Shown here: positions 1 to 7,450 of the stretch, one piece after another
Layout: each line of letters starts with the position of its first letter
How positions within the stretch are numbered: the first letter of the stretch is position 1
NCBI GenBank assembly: GCA_011526045.1
Contig: WYBE01000045.1
Coordinates: 1-64,000 of the forward strand
DNA length: 64,000 bases
Direction: 5' to 3'
DNA from: Nevskiales bacterium
Lineage (GTDB): Bacteria > Pseudomonadota > Gammaproteobacteria > Steroidobacterales > GCA-2729495
Notes under the pieces: generated by a model
Told to the model about the DNA's origin: nothing
The model's database searches: none
What the model saw: the letters and a program-made list of their open reading frames with translations, nothing else
Program-made: the position numbers and the translations under genes

Positions 1-99
1 ATGCAATACGACTTAGGGTTCTTCGATCACGAGACCGAGCGCATCACCAGCGCCGAAAATCCTTTCGGTGCTAAAGTGTTACCTATGTGCCCGGAATAA
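1..99 (+). CDS. C-terminal end of a probable IS-type transposase/integrase (partial)
   Basis: An open frame runs from the window edge to a TAA at 97-99 and gives 32 residues, including the segment ENPFGAKVLPM. That tail looks like the end of integrase-core transposases of the IS481 or related groups, but this is recollection of a motif, not a search. The gene would begin left of the window; the ATG at position 1 need not be its start. It lies outside the left repeat of the integrated element, so it belongs to the host flank. Confidence 0.35.
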   Translation: MQYDLGFFDHETERITSAENPFGAKVLPMCPE

Positions 100-120
100 T
101 CCGTTACCGATGTGCTCGGA
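78..120. repeat. Imperfect 18-bp direct repeat at the end of the IS-like fragment
   Basis: Two copies of an 18-bp sequence (78-95 and 103-120) of the form GTTACC-N-ATGTGC-N-CGGA differ at two positions. The first copy covers the last codons of the fragment at 1-99 and the second lies just beyond it. Repeats of this kind are common near transposase ends, so they may be part of an IS terminus. No matching inverted copy can be tested because the other end is off the window. Confidence 0.45.
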
Positions 121-136
121 ACGGACCTGAGGAAGT

Positions 137-149
137 TGGTAGCGGGGGC
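137..149. repeat. Left attachment-site repeat (att core, 13 bp)
   Basis: TGGTAGCGGGGGC at 137-149 is identical to 9728-9740, which is the 3' end of the initiator tRNA gene on the minus strand. Similarity beyond the core is weak (a shared GATTTG a few bases on). A short identical core flanking an element with a serine recombinase at one end is what site-specific integration leaves. The boundary is inferred from this pair. Confidence 0.65.
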
Positions 150-161
150 TCGATTTGGCGA

Positions 162-377
162 CTATTTGCTGGAGTTGCCGCGTAGCGGGTAAGCGGAAAA
201 CCGCCTCCCCTCCAGCACCCCGGCCAGCCCCTCGGCCGTCTCCGCGTCCGTCCTCGAGAGCAGCATGATCCCGGCCCCGATCAGCGCCAGGGCGAGCACG
301 TCGTCGGGGGCGTCGCTCTCGCCGACCAGCTCGAGCAGGTGGCGGGTGAGCTGCATGGCATGGTCGGGCTTGTCCAT
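162..377 (-). CDS. Small hypothetical protein near the left end of the element
   Basis: A 71-residue protein with an ATG start at 377. It is acidic and mostly helical in character, with a hydrophobic stretch around LALALIGAGIMLL (roughly residues 28-40). It resembles in size and style the small protein at 4851-5108 of the same element, which also has an 'IGAGIML/IGCGANIL' segment, so the two could be distant relatives. It is the last gene before the left att repeat. Function is not recognised. Confidence 0.5.
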   Translation of the reverse strand: MDKPDHAMQLTRHLLELVGESDAPDDVLALALIGAGIMLLSRTDAETAEGLAGVLEGRRFSAYPLRGNSSK

Positions 378-447
378 CCCTGTGATCGTGCTGGCCGTCC
401 CCGTTCACGTCCTGTTGGGTTTCTTGTGCGAACGTGGAGAAAGTCGC

Positions 448-996
448 CTATAGATCGGGGTCGTCCACGGCTGAGATAGTCCAAGTGGAAGTGTAACGAT
501 CCTTCATTCGCTCGGGCTTGAACTTCTCGGGCCGGTGCCCGTGTTTCTCAATATAGACCTTTCGCGCCAATCGTCGGAATCGCGGCTGCAGTTGCTTCAG
601 CCAATCAACAAAAAGCATATCGCCCTTTAGCTGATTGCACTCACGACAGCAATAGACGGTGTTTCTGGCCGCAATGTATGGGTCGCGATCGTCATCGTAC
701 TGGCCCTCGTACTCATCGAAACCACCGCCCCATATCAGCGGGTCCATATGGTCGCGTTCGACAAGATGCTTGGTCGAGCCGTCGGATAGGCGCTCGTAGG
801 TGCATCGGAATTTTTTTCCACAGTAAAGGCAGTAATCTCGACCATCCAGCAATTCCAGCAGGGATTGAAACTGCCTCGCCTCAAAACAAGCACGGCAATA
901 TTTGCCTCGGGGGTTATCCGCGCCGGCTAAGTCAACGAACTCAGTCAGAGGCTTGATCTTTTTACACTCAGGACAGGCCTTTTTTATTTTCTTCAT
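448..996 (-). CDS. HNH-type nuclease, phage-like
   Basis: A 182-residue protein. The start at 996 (MKKIKKACPECKK) is chosen because the open frame upstream, up to 1167, has no recognisable protein character. An N-terminal CPEC/CRAC zinc ribbon is followed by a second CLYC pair, then RDHMDP as the first HNH histidine region and CCRECNQLKGD as the CxxC-N-K end of an HNH domain. HNH proteins next to P27-family small terminases are common in cos-type phages, where they assist packaging. Here the terminase small subunit is about 1.8 kb downstream in coordinates and transcribed the same way, with two opposite-strand genes between. Base composition is visibly lower in GC than the surroundings, which fits recent acquisition. 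Confidence 0.75.
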   Translation of the reverse strand: MKKIKKACPECKKIKPLTEFVDLAGADNPRGKYCRACFEARQFQSLLELLDGRDYCLYCGKKFRCTYERLSDGSTKHLVERDHMDPLIWGGGFDEYEGQYDDDRDPYIAARNTVYCCRECNQLKGDMLFVDWLKQLQPRFRRLARKVYIEKHGHRPEKFKPERMKDRYTSTWTISAVDDPDL

Positions 997-1142
997 CGTC
1001 AGGTCAGAATAGGTTTTTGAGGTGAATTGCACGAAAAGCCTACCCCAAATGGGCGAACCCATAATGGGTAGGTAAAGTCCACCGCCCGGAGTGCCAGCGG
1101 CGGGCGTAACATTGGCCCGAACAACAAGGGGAAGGGCCGGCC

Positions 1143-2018
1143 ATGCGCCAACGAATCCTCGGGACAATCCTGCTTTGCCTGCTTACTGCATCCTCGAACG
1201 CTGCCTTACTGGGACGCGCGCCGCTCACGTCAGGCGGGACCGACTATCAGGCGTACTACGACACGGTGCTGAATATTACCTGGACGGCCGACGCAAACCT
1301 GGCCGCGACGGAATCTTTCGGACTGCCGCGCAACGTCGGATATCCGGATATAAACGGCAACAATCCAATCGTCACCGGTGAGCTCGGGCCGGACGGTGAA
1401 ATGAGCTGGTACACAGCGGTAATTTGGGTTGGCGCCATGAACAGCGCCAGTTACCTAGGTCAGACTGGTTGGCGATTGCCGACGATCCATCCACTTGATG
1501 GCGTAGCACTCAACTCAACCGGTTCCAATACCGGCCAATCCGATAACGGCCGCAACGTCAGTGCGCCCGGAACGATCTATGCAGGCAGCACCGCCCACGA
1601 AATGGCGAATCTGTACTACAACACGCTCATCGGTAATGTCGCAGGTTATTTCCCGGTCGGAGAAGAATATGGCGGCCAGTGCGTGACGTTCCCGGCGAAT
1701 GGTGGCGATCCCGACCTAATCCCCGCTTGCTTACAGAACACCGGTCCGTTCGCCAACCTGCTACCCACGATCTATTGGGAAGGTCTGCCGGCAAACGATT
1801 GGGACGCGTGGGGGTTCGACTGGCGGGAAGGCTACCAGGGCACCTTCTACAAAGCGTCAACTGTGGCAGATGCGGTGCCAAATCTCGACGTCCGCTGGAT
1901 GCGGGCATGGGCCGTCATCGACGGTGACCCGCTGATTTCCACCGTGCCGGTGCCGGCAGCGGCGTGGCTCTTCGGCGGCGCGCTCGGGGCGTTGGGTTTG
2001 TTACGGCGCGGTCGGTAG
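1143..2018 (+). CDS. Secreted DUF1566-like protein with VPLPA-CTERM sorting signal
   Basis: A 291-residue protein with an N-terminal signal peptide (about residues 1-20, ending SSNA). The central part contains the GWRLPT motif typical of DUF1566/Lcl-type domains. The C terminus is VPVPAAAWLFGGALGALG followed by LLRRGR: a V-P-x-P-A motif, a hydrophobic helix and a basic tail, the pattern of VPLPA-CTERM signals processed by exosortase-type membrane proteases. No exosortase is in this window, so processing would rely on one elsewhere. The gene points away from the flanking phage-like genes and is followed 2 bp later by a lipoprotein gene, with which it is probably co-transcribed. Confidence 0.85.
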   Translation: MRQRILGTILLCLLTASSNAALLGRAPLTSGGTDYQAYYDTVLNITWTADANLAATESFGLPRNVGYPDINGNNPIVTGELGPDGEMSWYTAVIWVGAMNSASYLGQTGWRLPTIHPLDGVALNSTGSNTGQSDNGRNVSAPGTIYAGSTAHEMANLYYNTLIGNVAGYFPVGEEYGGQCVTFPANGGDPDLIPACLQNTGPFANLLPTIYWEGLPANDWDAWGFDWREGYQGTFYKASTVADAVPNLDVRWMRAWAVIDGDPLISTVPVPAAAWLFGGALGALGLLRRGR

Positions 2019-2020
2019 TC

Positions 2021-2620
2021 ATGTCTTGGCTGCCATTGCGCGCCGGATTCTTGATTTCTCTCACTCTTGTGGCCGGCTGTGCGGCAAAGCCGCAACAGGT
2101 CGATTTCGTGCCAGCAGTAGAAGTTACGCGACTGGTGGATGGTGAAGGCGCCGCGGTTGCAGTAAAGGTTGTGGACGAGCGCCCATCGCAAATGTTAGGA
2201 CGGCGCGGATCAGGAGTGTCGGTTAATGCGGGGGAAATTACAGCGCGGCAGGAGCTAAGCGAGGTCGTAAGGGAAGCCTTTAGCTCTGCTCTTGGACAGA
2301 GCGAATTATCTCCGGTGGAGTACGATGACAAGGCCACCCGACGAGTTACCCTTACGATCATTGCGTTTGAATACACCACTACCACTGATTGGGATGTCGG
2401 CGTTTACGTGAGAGGGGCAATTAAGGCTACTGCGACGCGGGACGCGGACTCGTATGAAGGAATCTACCGCGTTGAAACTGAAAAGCACTTCTTCTTCGAG
2501 CCTTCTGAAAATGATAATCAATCGATGATCAACGAGGCCCTAAACGAACTCTTGAGCAAATTGGTCGCCGATAAGGGGCTTTTTCTTTTTCTGGCCGGCA
2601 TGGTGAACGCTGACTCGTGA
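2021..2620 (+). CDS. YajG-like lipoprotein
   Basis: A 199-residue protein starting with ATG at 2021, 2 bp after the stop of the VPLPA-CTERM gene. An earlier in-frame start would overlap that gene by about 55 bases and would push the signal peptide inward. Residues 1-20 form a lipoprotein signal with lipobox LVAGC. The mature part has the VKVVDERP and LGRRGSG segments and alternating strand pattern seen in the YajG family of outer-membrane lipoproteins, whose role is unknown. Its pairing with a secreted, sorted protein suggests an envelope function. It lies within the integrated element. Confidence 0.75.
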   Translation: MSWLPLRAGFLISLTLVAGCAAKPQQVDFVPAVEVTRLVDGEGAAVAVKVVDERPSQMLGRRGSGVSVNAGEITARQELSEVVREAFSSALGQSELSPVEYDDKATRRVTLTIIAFEYTTTTDWDVGVYVRGAIKATATRDADSYEGIYRVETEKHFFFEPSENDNQSMINEALNELLSKLVADKGLFLFLAGMVNADS

Positions 2621-2788
2621 TCATGACTGTCGGAGAGGGCAGCATTAGCCACTTCGCGGCAACGTGGCGCACGCTGGCGTCCACATCGAATCCTCGCGGC
2701 CGCTGGTCGCTCTGGTAGCTGAAGGTTTCATCAAGCCGCGAGAGCAGATGCGGGGGTGGGCGTTTGTTTTTCTGGATGCCGCCGGGCA

Positions 2789-3238
2789 TCAGTCGTCGTC
2801 AAACGGATTGGGTTCCGGTTTCGGCTGCACTCTGAGCCGTGGCCGGCTGCACGGGGTTAACCCCAGTTCGGCACCATAGCGCAGCGCCAATGCCGCATGG
2901 CGCGCCAGCGCACGCGACGCAGCGGATTCCTTCACGCCACTGTCATCGGCCATCAGCGCACCATCCCGCGCCAGGTATTCCCGGCACTGGCGCACCAGGT
3001 CGCAGGCGACGACGAAGGCCGCCAGCGTTTCCCGATCCGTTGCGAGCAGCGCGCCTTCCGGCGCCGCTTCGACGTAGTACCGCCACAGCTCGAGCTGCGC
3101 CTCAGTCAGCCCCGGCGGCGGCCCGGCGAGCGGCTGAACGTCGCCCGGTTTCTGCACCAGTTGGCCGGCGTGGCGGTCCCGGCGATAGGTGCCGCGGATC
3201 AGGTGCACGTTGACTGGCAGTTGCTTACGGCCGCGCAT
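2789..3238 (-). CDS. Phage terminase small subunit, P27 family
   Basis: A 149-residue protein beginning MRGRKQLPVNVHLIRGTYR, the characteristic start of P27-family small terminases, followed by the conserved PPGLTEAQLELWRYYV helix region. Small terminases recognise the packaging site and hand DNA to the large terminase; no large terminase follows here. The downstream 168 bp up to the cargo lipoprotein contain no supportable gene, only a short GATGCC/GGCATC hairpin at the 3' end of this gene. In ordinary P27 phages the large subunit would come next, so its absence is notable. Confidence 0.9.
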   Translation of the reverse strand: MRGRKQLPVNVHLIRGTYRRDRHAGQLVQKPGDVQPLAGPPPGLTEAQLELWRYYVEAAPEGALLATDRETLAAFVVACDLVRQCREYLARDGALMADDSGVKESAASRALARHAALALRYGAELGLTPCSRPRLRVQPKPEPNPFDDD

Positions 3239-3448
3239 TATCGGAATCGCTCAGAAGTGACCGGATGAAATTGGGACTCGGCGCGTCGGTCTATAAAAAA
3301 CGGCGAAAGTCTGCGAGCCGTGAAAGGAGCGCGGACGCTGCCGGACAGGAGACGGCCGACAGCGCCCGCGTCTCGTGCATGAGGGTGATCGTGCACCGTC
3401 ATGCCCTGCCTGCACGCTCTCAACCATGACGCGCAGGCAAACCCATCA

Positions 3449-4654
3449 TCACGCTGCTGCACACTTGCCGGCCTTCACGGCATCGTTATCCACCACGGCA
3501 CCGCCCACCCGCTGGCGGACGTGCAGCTTGACGAAGCCCGGCGCGGTGTACGGATCAGCGGTGAACTTGTACGGCCGCTGAACGATGTGATAGCCGGCGT
3601 CGAAGTCACCGAACAGGATCGGCAGGTTGTTCTGCCCCACGGCGGCGAGTTCGTCGCACAGATACACCGGATAGCCGAGCAGCGTCGGCGGCTGTCCCAT
3701 CGAAAGCCCCGGCTGCCAGAGGTACGCGCCGTAGTTGTCCTTCATCTTGCGGACGAAGGCCGCGGTCGTGCGGCGCATGACCCAGACAGCGCGCGAGTGA
3801 TATCCGGTCTTGAGACCGTAGACCACATCGGCCAGAGCATCGGCCTGAATGCCATCCGAGGGTGAACTGCCCGGATCGAGCGCGATGTATTCCAGCTTCG
3901 GGTAAGCCCGCAGCGGGGACGCATCATCGTCCGTTGCAACCGGGGCGTTGTAGAGCATCCCGGTCGGCTTCTTCGTGCCGTCGCCGCTGACGATGGCGGT
4001 GGACTCTGCGACGTTGAACTCGTCGGCAATCTGCCGGGAGAGGAACTGTTGCAGGTTGAACCGCGAGTCGTCGAGCACCCACTCGGTGATGGCCGGATAT
4101 GCGTACAGATCGCCGTGGGTGAACGTCGGCTTGACGAATACCGGCGTGTTGGTGGCGCTGCGGCTGTCCTGTTCACCGGCCCACCCGGACGTGGTGCCGC
4201 CGATGCTCACGGGCTGCGTGTAGTCCCCGAGGCTGGTGCTGACGTTCACGACGCGGCAGATCATCCGCCACGGTGAGAGCTCGCGGCGCTTGGCCTCGAT
4301 CGCTGCCGCCAGTTGCTCCGGCACGGTGTACCCGCCCTCGGCATCCGTCAGGCTCATGGCCTTGTACTCCATCGGGCAGGCATCGAGCATGGCCTTGTAG
4401 GCGCCTTCGTCGCGGCAACCGCCCTTCAGGAAGCGGCGAAAGGTTGTGTCCTGAGCCTTGGCCGCGTAGGCGTCACTGCGGCCACCGCCACCGCGGCCGG
4501 CGTCGAGCTCGGCCTCCAGATGATTGATGCGGCCGTCGGCATCGTCGAGCCGCTGGTGGATGCCCTTGATGCCGGCGACGGCCTCGCGCGCCAGGTCAAG
4601 AACGGCCTTGTTTTCGCCCGCGTCGTCGCGGGATCGGTTGGAACTGGTAGTCAT
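3449..4654 (-). CDS. Major capsid protein, HK97 family
   Basis: A 401-residue protein with ATG at 4654 behind a TGAGG ribosome site. The first 60-70 residues are charged and predicted coiled coil (GIHQRLDDADGRINHLEAEL), like the HK97 delta/scaffold domain. From about residue 105 the segment GGYTVPEQ begins the HK97 fold, with the usual internal features SGDGTKKPTGMLYN and FGDFDAGYHIV. In HK97-type phages a prohead protease removes the N-terminal domain and a portal protein nucleates assembly; neither gene is in this element. The 210 bp to the small terminase gene contain nothing I can support. Confidence 0.93.
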   Translation of the reverse strand: MTTSSNRSRDDAGENKAVLDLAREAVAGIKGIHQRLDDADGRINHLEAELDAGRGGGGRSDAYAAKAQDTTFRRFLKGGCRDEGAYKAMLDACPMEYKAMSLTDAEGGYTVPEQLAAAIEAKRRELSPWRMICRVVNVSTSLGDYTQPVSIGGTTSGWAGEQDSRSATNTPVFVKPTFTHGDLYAYPAITEWVLDDSRFNLQQFLSRQIADEFNVAESTAIVSGDGTKKPTGMLYNAPVATDDDASPLRAYPKLEYIALDPGSSPSDGIQADALADVVYGLKTGYHSRAVWVMRRTTAAFVRKMKDNYGAYLWQPGLSMGQPPTLLGYPVYLCDELAAVGQNNLPILFGDFDAGYHIVQRPYKFTADPYTAPGFVKLHVRQRVGGAVVDNDAVKAGKCAAA

Positions 4655-4850
4655 CGGATGAACCTCATGATCGGTTGAAACTGAAACCTCCTATGCGTTA
4701 CCGATCATCGAAAGCCGGCTGCATCCCGCAGCGGTGGCGCGGCCCGCAACATCACGCAGCGGGCGAATCGGCGTGGCGTCACTGCATCACGCAGCTCGGC
4801 CACGGGATCAGGCTAGAACCGCTGCGAAAAAACTTACAAGTCGCCGGACG

Positions 4851-5108
4851 CTAATTCTCAACCGGCCGGGGTGGCAGCCGGTCGGCTGCATCGGCCATCT
4901 GCCGCAGCGTCGCGGCGACGTGCTCAGGCGCCACCAGGTCGCGCAGGATGTTTGCGCCGCAGCCGATCATGGAAATGGCCACGGATGCCGGGTCCGAGCC
5001 ATTGCGAATGATCGCGTTTGCGGTAATGAGCAGATCGCGGGCGAGCAAGTCCCTTTGCTCGCGGGTGGCGTCGAGGTGCTCTTGCAGTTTCTTGGCATCG
5101 TCGAACAT
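4851..5108 (-). CDS. Small hypothetical phage-like protein
   Basis: An 85-residue, mostly helical protein (MFDDAKKLQEHLDATREQRD...), with ATG at 5108. A GAGG ribosome site overlaps the stop of the tiny upstream frame, so the two are probably coupled. The C-terminal half includes ISMIGCGANILRDLV, which recalls a similar segment in the small protein at 162-377. It lies between the ATPase operon and the capsid gene. The 196 bp to the capsid gene hold two near copies of GCATCACGCAGC but no gene. Function unknown. Confidence 0.6.
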   Translation of the reverse strand: MFDDAKKLQEHLDATREQRDLLARDLLITANAIIRNGSDPASVAISMIGCGANILRDLVAPEHVAATLRQMADAADRLPPRPVEN

Positions 5109-5119
5109 CGGTCGGTCCT

Positions 5120-5191
5120 CTACATGGCGAGCAGGAACAGCAGCAGCAGGGCGGCCAGCAGGATCAGGCCGAGGCGGTCGTCGTCGGTCAC
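5120..5191 (-). CDS. Tiny single-span membrane peptide (23 residues)
   Basis: GTG at 5191 overlaps the TGA of the upstream ATPase gene by four bases (GTGA) and the frame ends with TAG at 5120-5122. The product begins VTDDDR and continues as a run of Leu/Ala residues to the C terminus, a short membrane-spanning peptide with an acidic head. The tight coupling on both sides argues for translation; size alone cannot. It could be a holin-like or regulatory peptide or simply chance. Confidence 0.4.
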   Translation of the reverse strand: MTDDDRLGLILLAALLLLFLLAM

Positions 5192-6687
5192 CGCGACACC
5201 TCGCGGGCGAGCCCGGCAGCGTAGCGGGTCAGGTCCAGGTCAGGGTCGGCCAGGTCGGCGGCCGTCAGGTTGGCCTTGAGCAGTTCCGGATCGATTCCGG
5301 CAGCACTGGCTGCCATTTGGATGCGGCTGGCGCCCTTCGATTCCTGCGTTGCGGCGTCATGCGTGCCATGTGTGCCAACCTTTAAAGACTGGCGCGCATG
5401 GCACACATGGGGTTTCGTGGCACCCATGGACCAGAAGTAGGCTGCGTCCCTGCCGAACCCGTCGCGGCGTTTCTGCACTCCGGCATCCGTCGCAGCACGC
5501 TGGACGGTTCGCCACGACAGTCCGGCCTGTTCGGCCTTGCGTTTCACATCGCCGGACTTCATCGGCCCGGCCGCGAGCAGATCGGTGAGAAAGTCGGCAG
5601 CCTCGCTTCGTTCGCTGCGAGCCTCGGTGTCGTCCTCGGCCACGGCCAGCAGTTCACGGGCGCTCCCCTGCACGGCTTCGCCGAACACGACGGCAGATGC
5701 GGATAGGTCTGCGTGGCCCGGCACCACCATCTGCCGCAAGTCATACTCAAACCCGCCGGAGTCCGGGCCAAGGTTCGACTTCGCCCGGCACAGAATCCGC
5801 CCGCCGCCTTTTTCGTCGGGCAGCTTGGCGGTTGCCAGTACCAGCCGCGCCAGCGCACCGAAGGCAACCGAACCCGTTACACGTTCCACCGTTTCACGAC
5901 CCGCCGTGCCCTTTGAGAAATGCGATATGCCGAGAACCGCGCAGCCTTCGGCTTCGGCCAAGTTCACCAGCGGTTGCAGGGCGCGGCGCGTCTCACCGTT
6001 CTTATGCGAGTCACCAGCAACAGCCGACACGATAGGGTCAACGATCAGCAGCGCCGGCCGAATTGCCGCGCGACGGATGGCTATTTGCAGTTGGTCAATG
6101 TCCGTCGCGGGATCGAACGGGCGCGGGCCATCATCGTCTTGGGCGCTGGCGACGAAGTGAACCCGGCTCAGGTCCGCGCCCATCGCCAGCAGGCGCGGCA
6201 CCAGCGTTTTCGCTATTGCGTCCTCGCCGGACCATTCCAGTACGTGACCAGCGGGCGCCCGCGTGCCGTCCGGCCAGCGTCCGCCGGCTGATACCGTCGC
6301 AGCGAAAGCCAGCGCCAGCGTTGTCTTGCCCGTGCCGGGTGCGCCCGCAAGAATCTGTAGGGAGTCGCACGCCAGCCAGTCACGCCACAGCCAGCGCACG
6401 GGTTCGGGTTTCACGCTGGCAGCGTTTACCAGCCCGGCGCCCCTGCCGCGCATGATTTCGTCGAGCCGTCGCTCTGCCGCTTCATTCGCTGCCTTCGACG
6501 CGGCCACGGATTCGCGGGCCTCGGCGATTTCCTCATCGGTCAACGATGCGGCGATCACGATCGCGACCCCTCGATCAACGCCGTCATGCGCTTCTGGCAG
6601 ATCGCCAGACGGGTCCAGCTCCAGCACTGGCGGCAGGTGCGGTGCCAGGACCGGGCCGGAACGAACGAGTACCCGCAGCACTGACAC
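5188..6687 (-). CDS. AAA ATPase, RepA/RecA-type replication helicase-like protein
   Basis: A 499-residue protein with a GTG start at 6687. The Walker A motif GAPGTGKTT lies at about residues 115-123 after a basic, Trp-rich lead-in (RWLWRDWL), and the Walker B segment LLIVDP at about 213-218, followed by GISHFSKG. This is the AAA_25/RepA hexameric helicase layout found in phage, plasmid and island replication modules. After the core there is a winged-helix-like region (about 385-425, GPMKSGDVKRKAEQAGLSW) seen in the same family. The likely role is replication of the excised element. It is in one run with the small zinc-finger gene upstream and the tiny peptide downstream. Confidence 0.82.
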   Translation of the reverse strand: MSVLRVLVRSGPVLAPHLPPVLELDPSGDLPEAHDGVDRGVAIVIAASLTDEEIAEARESVAASKAANEAAERRLDEIMRGRGAGLVNAASVKPEPVRWLWRDWLACDSLQILAGAPGTGKTTLALAFAATVSAGGRWPDGTRAPAGHVLEWSGEDAIAKTLVPRLLAMGADLSRVHFVASAQDDDGPRPFDPATDIDQLQIAIRRAAIRPALLIVDPIVSAVAGDSHKNGETRRALQPLVNLAEAEGCAVLGISHFSKGTAGRETVERVTGSVAFGALARLVLATAKLPDEKGGGRILCRAKSNLGPDSGGFEYDLRQMVVPGHADLSASAVVFGEAVQGSARELLAVAEDDTEARSERSEAADFLTDLLAAGPMKSGDVKRKAEQAGLSWRTVQRAATDAGVQKRRDGFGRDAAYFWSMGATKPHVCHARQSLKVGTHGTHDAATQESKGASRIQMAASAAGIDPELLKANLTAADLADPDLDLTRYAAGLAREVSR

Positions 6688-6724
6688 TCCCGCCGTCGGA
6701 GTGAGAAACGCAGGATGTAGGCGT

Positions 6725-7012
6725 TCACGCCGCTATCCCTTCCCGGATGGTCTCCCCGACCAGAATACGCGCTGATTTGCGTACCCCGTCAGGAACGGTA
6801 GCGGGTCCGGGGCGCTTCCAGAATCCGTCCGCGCCGAGTTCGAGTCCGACATCTGCAGGCGGGACGCACTGCCCGCCCCGTCGGTGTCGGTCGAAGTTTG
6901 CGACGGTAGAGAAAAACTGATCGCAGCCCCTGCAAAGGCACCTGTTGCTGCCGGGGGTAAGTTGCGGTCTATTTCGTCTGGTCGGGATCGCGGGTAAGAT
7001 AGTGTCCTTCAA
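6725..7012 (-). CDS. FDXHR-type zinc-finger small protein
   Basis: A 95-residue protein containing CRGCDQFFSTVANFDRHR followed by a cysteine, i.e. CxxC, FDxHR and a later Cys, the signature of the small FDXHR putative zinc-binding proteins common in phages and integrated elements. Its start (7012) overlaps the end of the upstream small gene by 44 bases and it stops 37 bases before the ATPase. Its role is probably nucleic-acid binding; no specific function is known to me. Confidence 0.75.
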   Translation of the reverse strand: MKDTILPAIPTRRNRPQLTPGSNRCLCRGCDQFFSTVANFDRHRRGGQCVPPADVGLELGADGFWKRPGPATVPDGVRKSARILVGETIREGIAA

Positions 7013-7151
7013 GGTCGTCTCCTAAAGCCGCTGCATCCTTGGCCGGGTTGGCGGCTTTTTCTTTGGTTTCGGTTTCACTCCGAATCTGGCGCACAACGGC
7101 CGCGACGACCACGTCGATGAGCTCGTCGTATTGCGCCAGGGTTGGTTTCAT
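6969..7151 (-). CDS. Small hypothetical protein
   Basis: A 60-residue charged protein (MKPTLAQYDELIDVVVAAVVRQI...) whose ATG at 7151 overlaps the stop of the MerR-like gene by four bases (ATGA), and whose end overlaps the FDXHR gene. The overlap on both sides supports it as a real operon member despite its size. No motif is recognised. Confidence 0.55.
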   Translation of the reverse strand: MKPTLAQYDELIDVVVAAVVRQIRSETETKEKAANPAKDAAALGDDLEGHYLTRDPDQTK

Positions 7152-7360
7152 GCGCGACGGCGGCCCCGGTTGGCGAGGCGCTGCGCGAGAATTTCCCGAA
7201 CCTGCTTTGCGGTTCCCGGCCGGTACAGGCGGGTTCCGTTAGAGGCGGTTCTGCTCTCGATCAGGCCGAGCGCGGTGTAGAGGCGCACTGTCGCAGCCGT
7301 CGTGTTGGCCTTGCGTGCCAGCGCCCCCGTGGTGTCCGAAAAGTCGTCGGTTTCTTGCAT
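7148..7360 (-). CDS. MerR-like winged-helix regulator
   Basis: A 70-residue protein that is little more than a DNA-binding domain: LARKANTTAATVRLYTALGL is the helix-turn-helix and wing entry of MerR-family proteins, followed by SRTASNGTRLYRP as the wing. It is too short for an effector domain. Regulators or excisionases of this size (MerR/AlpA-like) sit first in the replication operon of many phage satellites and control both excision and the downstream genes. It is divergent from the gene pair ending in the recombinase, with an inverted repeat in the shared promoter region. Confidence 0.8.
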   Translation of the reverse strand: MQETDDFSDTTGALARKANTTAATVRLYTALGLIESRTASNGTRLYRPGTAKQVREILAQRLANRGRRRA

Positions 7361-7418
7361 GGTTTCTCCGGTTTCCGGGAACTATCCCGAACATAGGCAT
7401 ACTGATATGGCGTTGTCA

Positions 7419-7445
7419 CGTTATTGGATGCTAAAATCCATAACG
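7419..7445. promoter_or_regulatory. Inverted repeat in the divergent promoter region, operator candidate
   Basis: CGTTATTGGAT (7419-7429) and ATCCATAACG (7436-7445) are inverted copies apart from one extra base in the left arm. A TAAAAT hexamer (7432-7437) lies across the centre and could serve as a -10 for the plus-strand genes. For the leftward operon, GTGACA and TATGTT spaced by 18 bases lie at about 7391-7420 on the minus strand. MerR-family proteins bind dyads of this kind between promoter elements, so the neighbouring regulator is a natural ligand; this is inference. Confidence 0.5.
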
Positions 7446-7450
7446 TCACT

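Noticed and set aside
3238-3462. A 74-codon frame between the capsid and small terminase genes
   Set aside because: It overlaps the capsid end and has no recognisable feature or good start.
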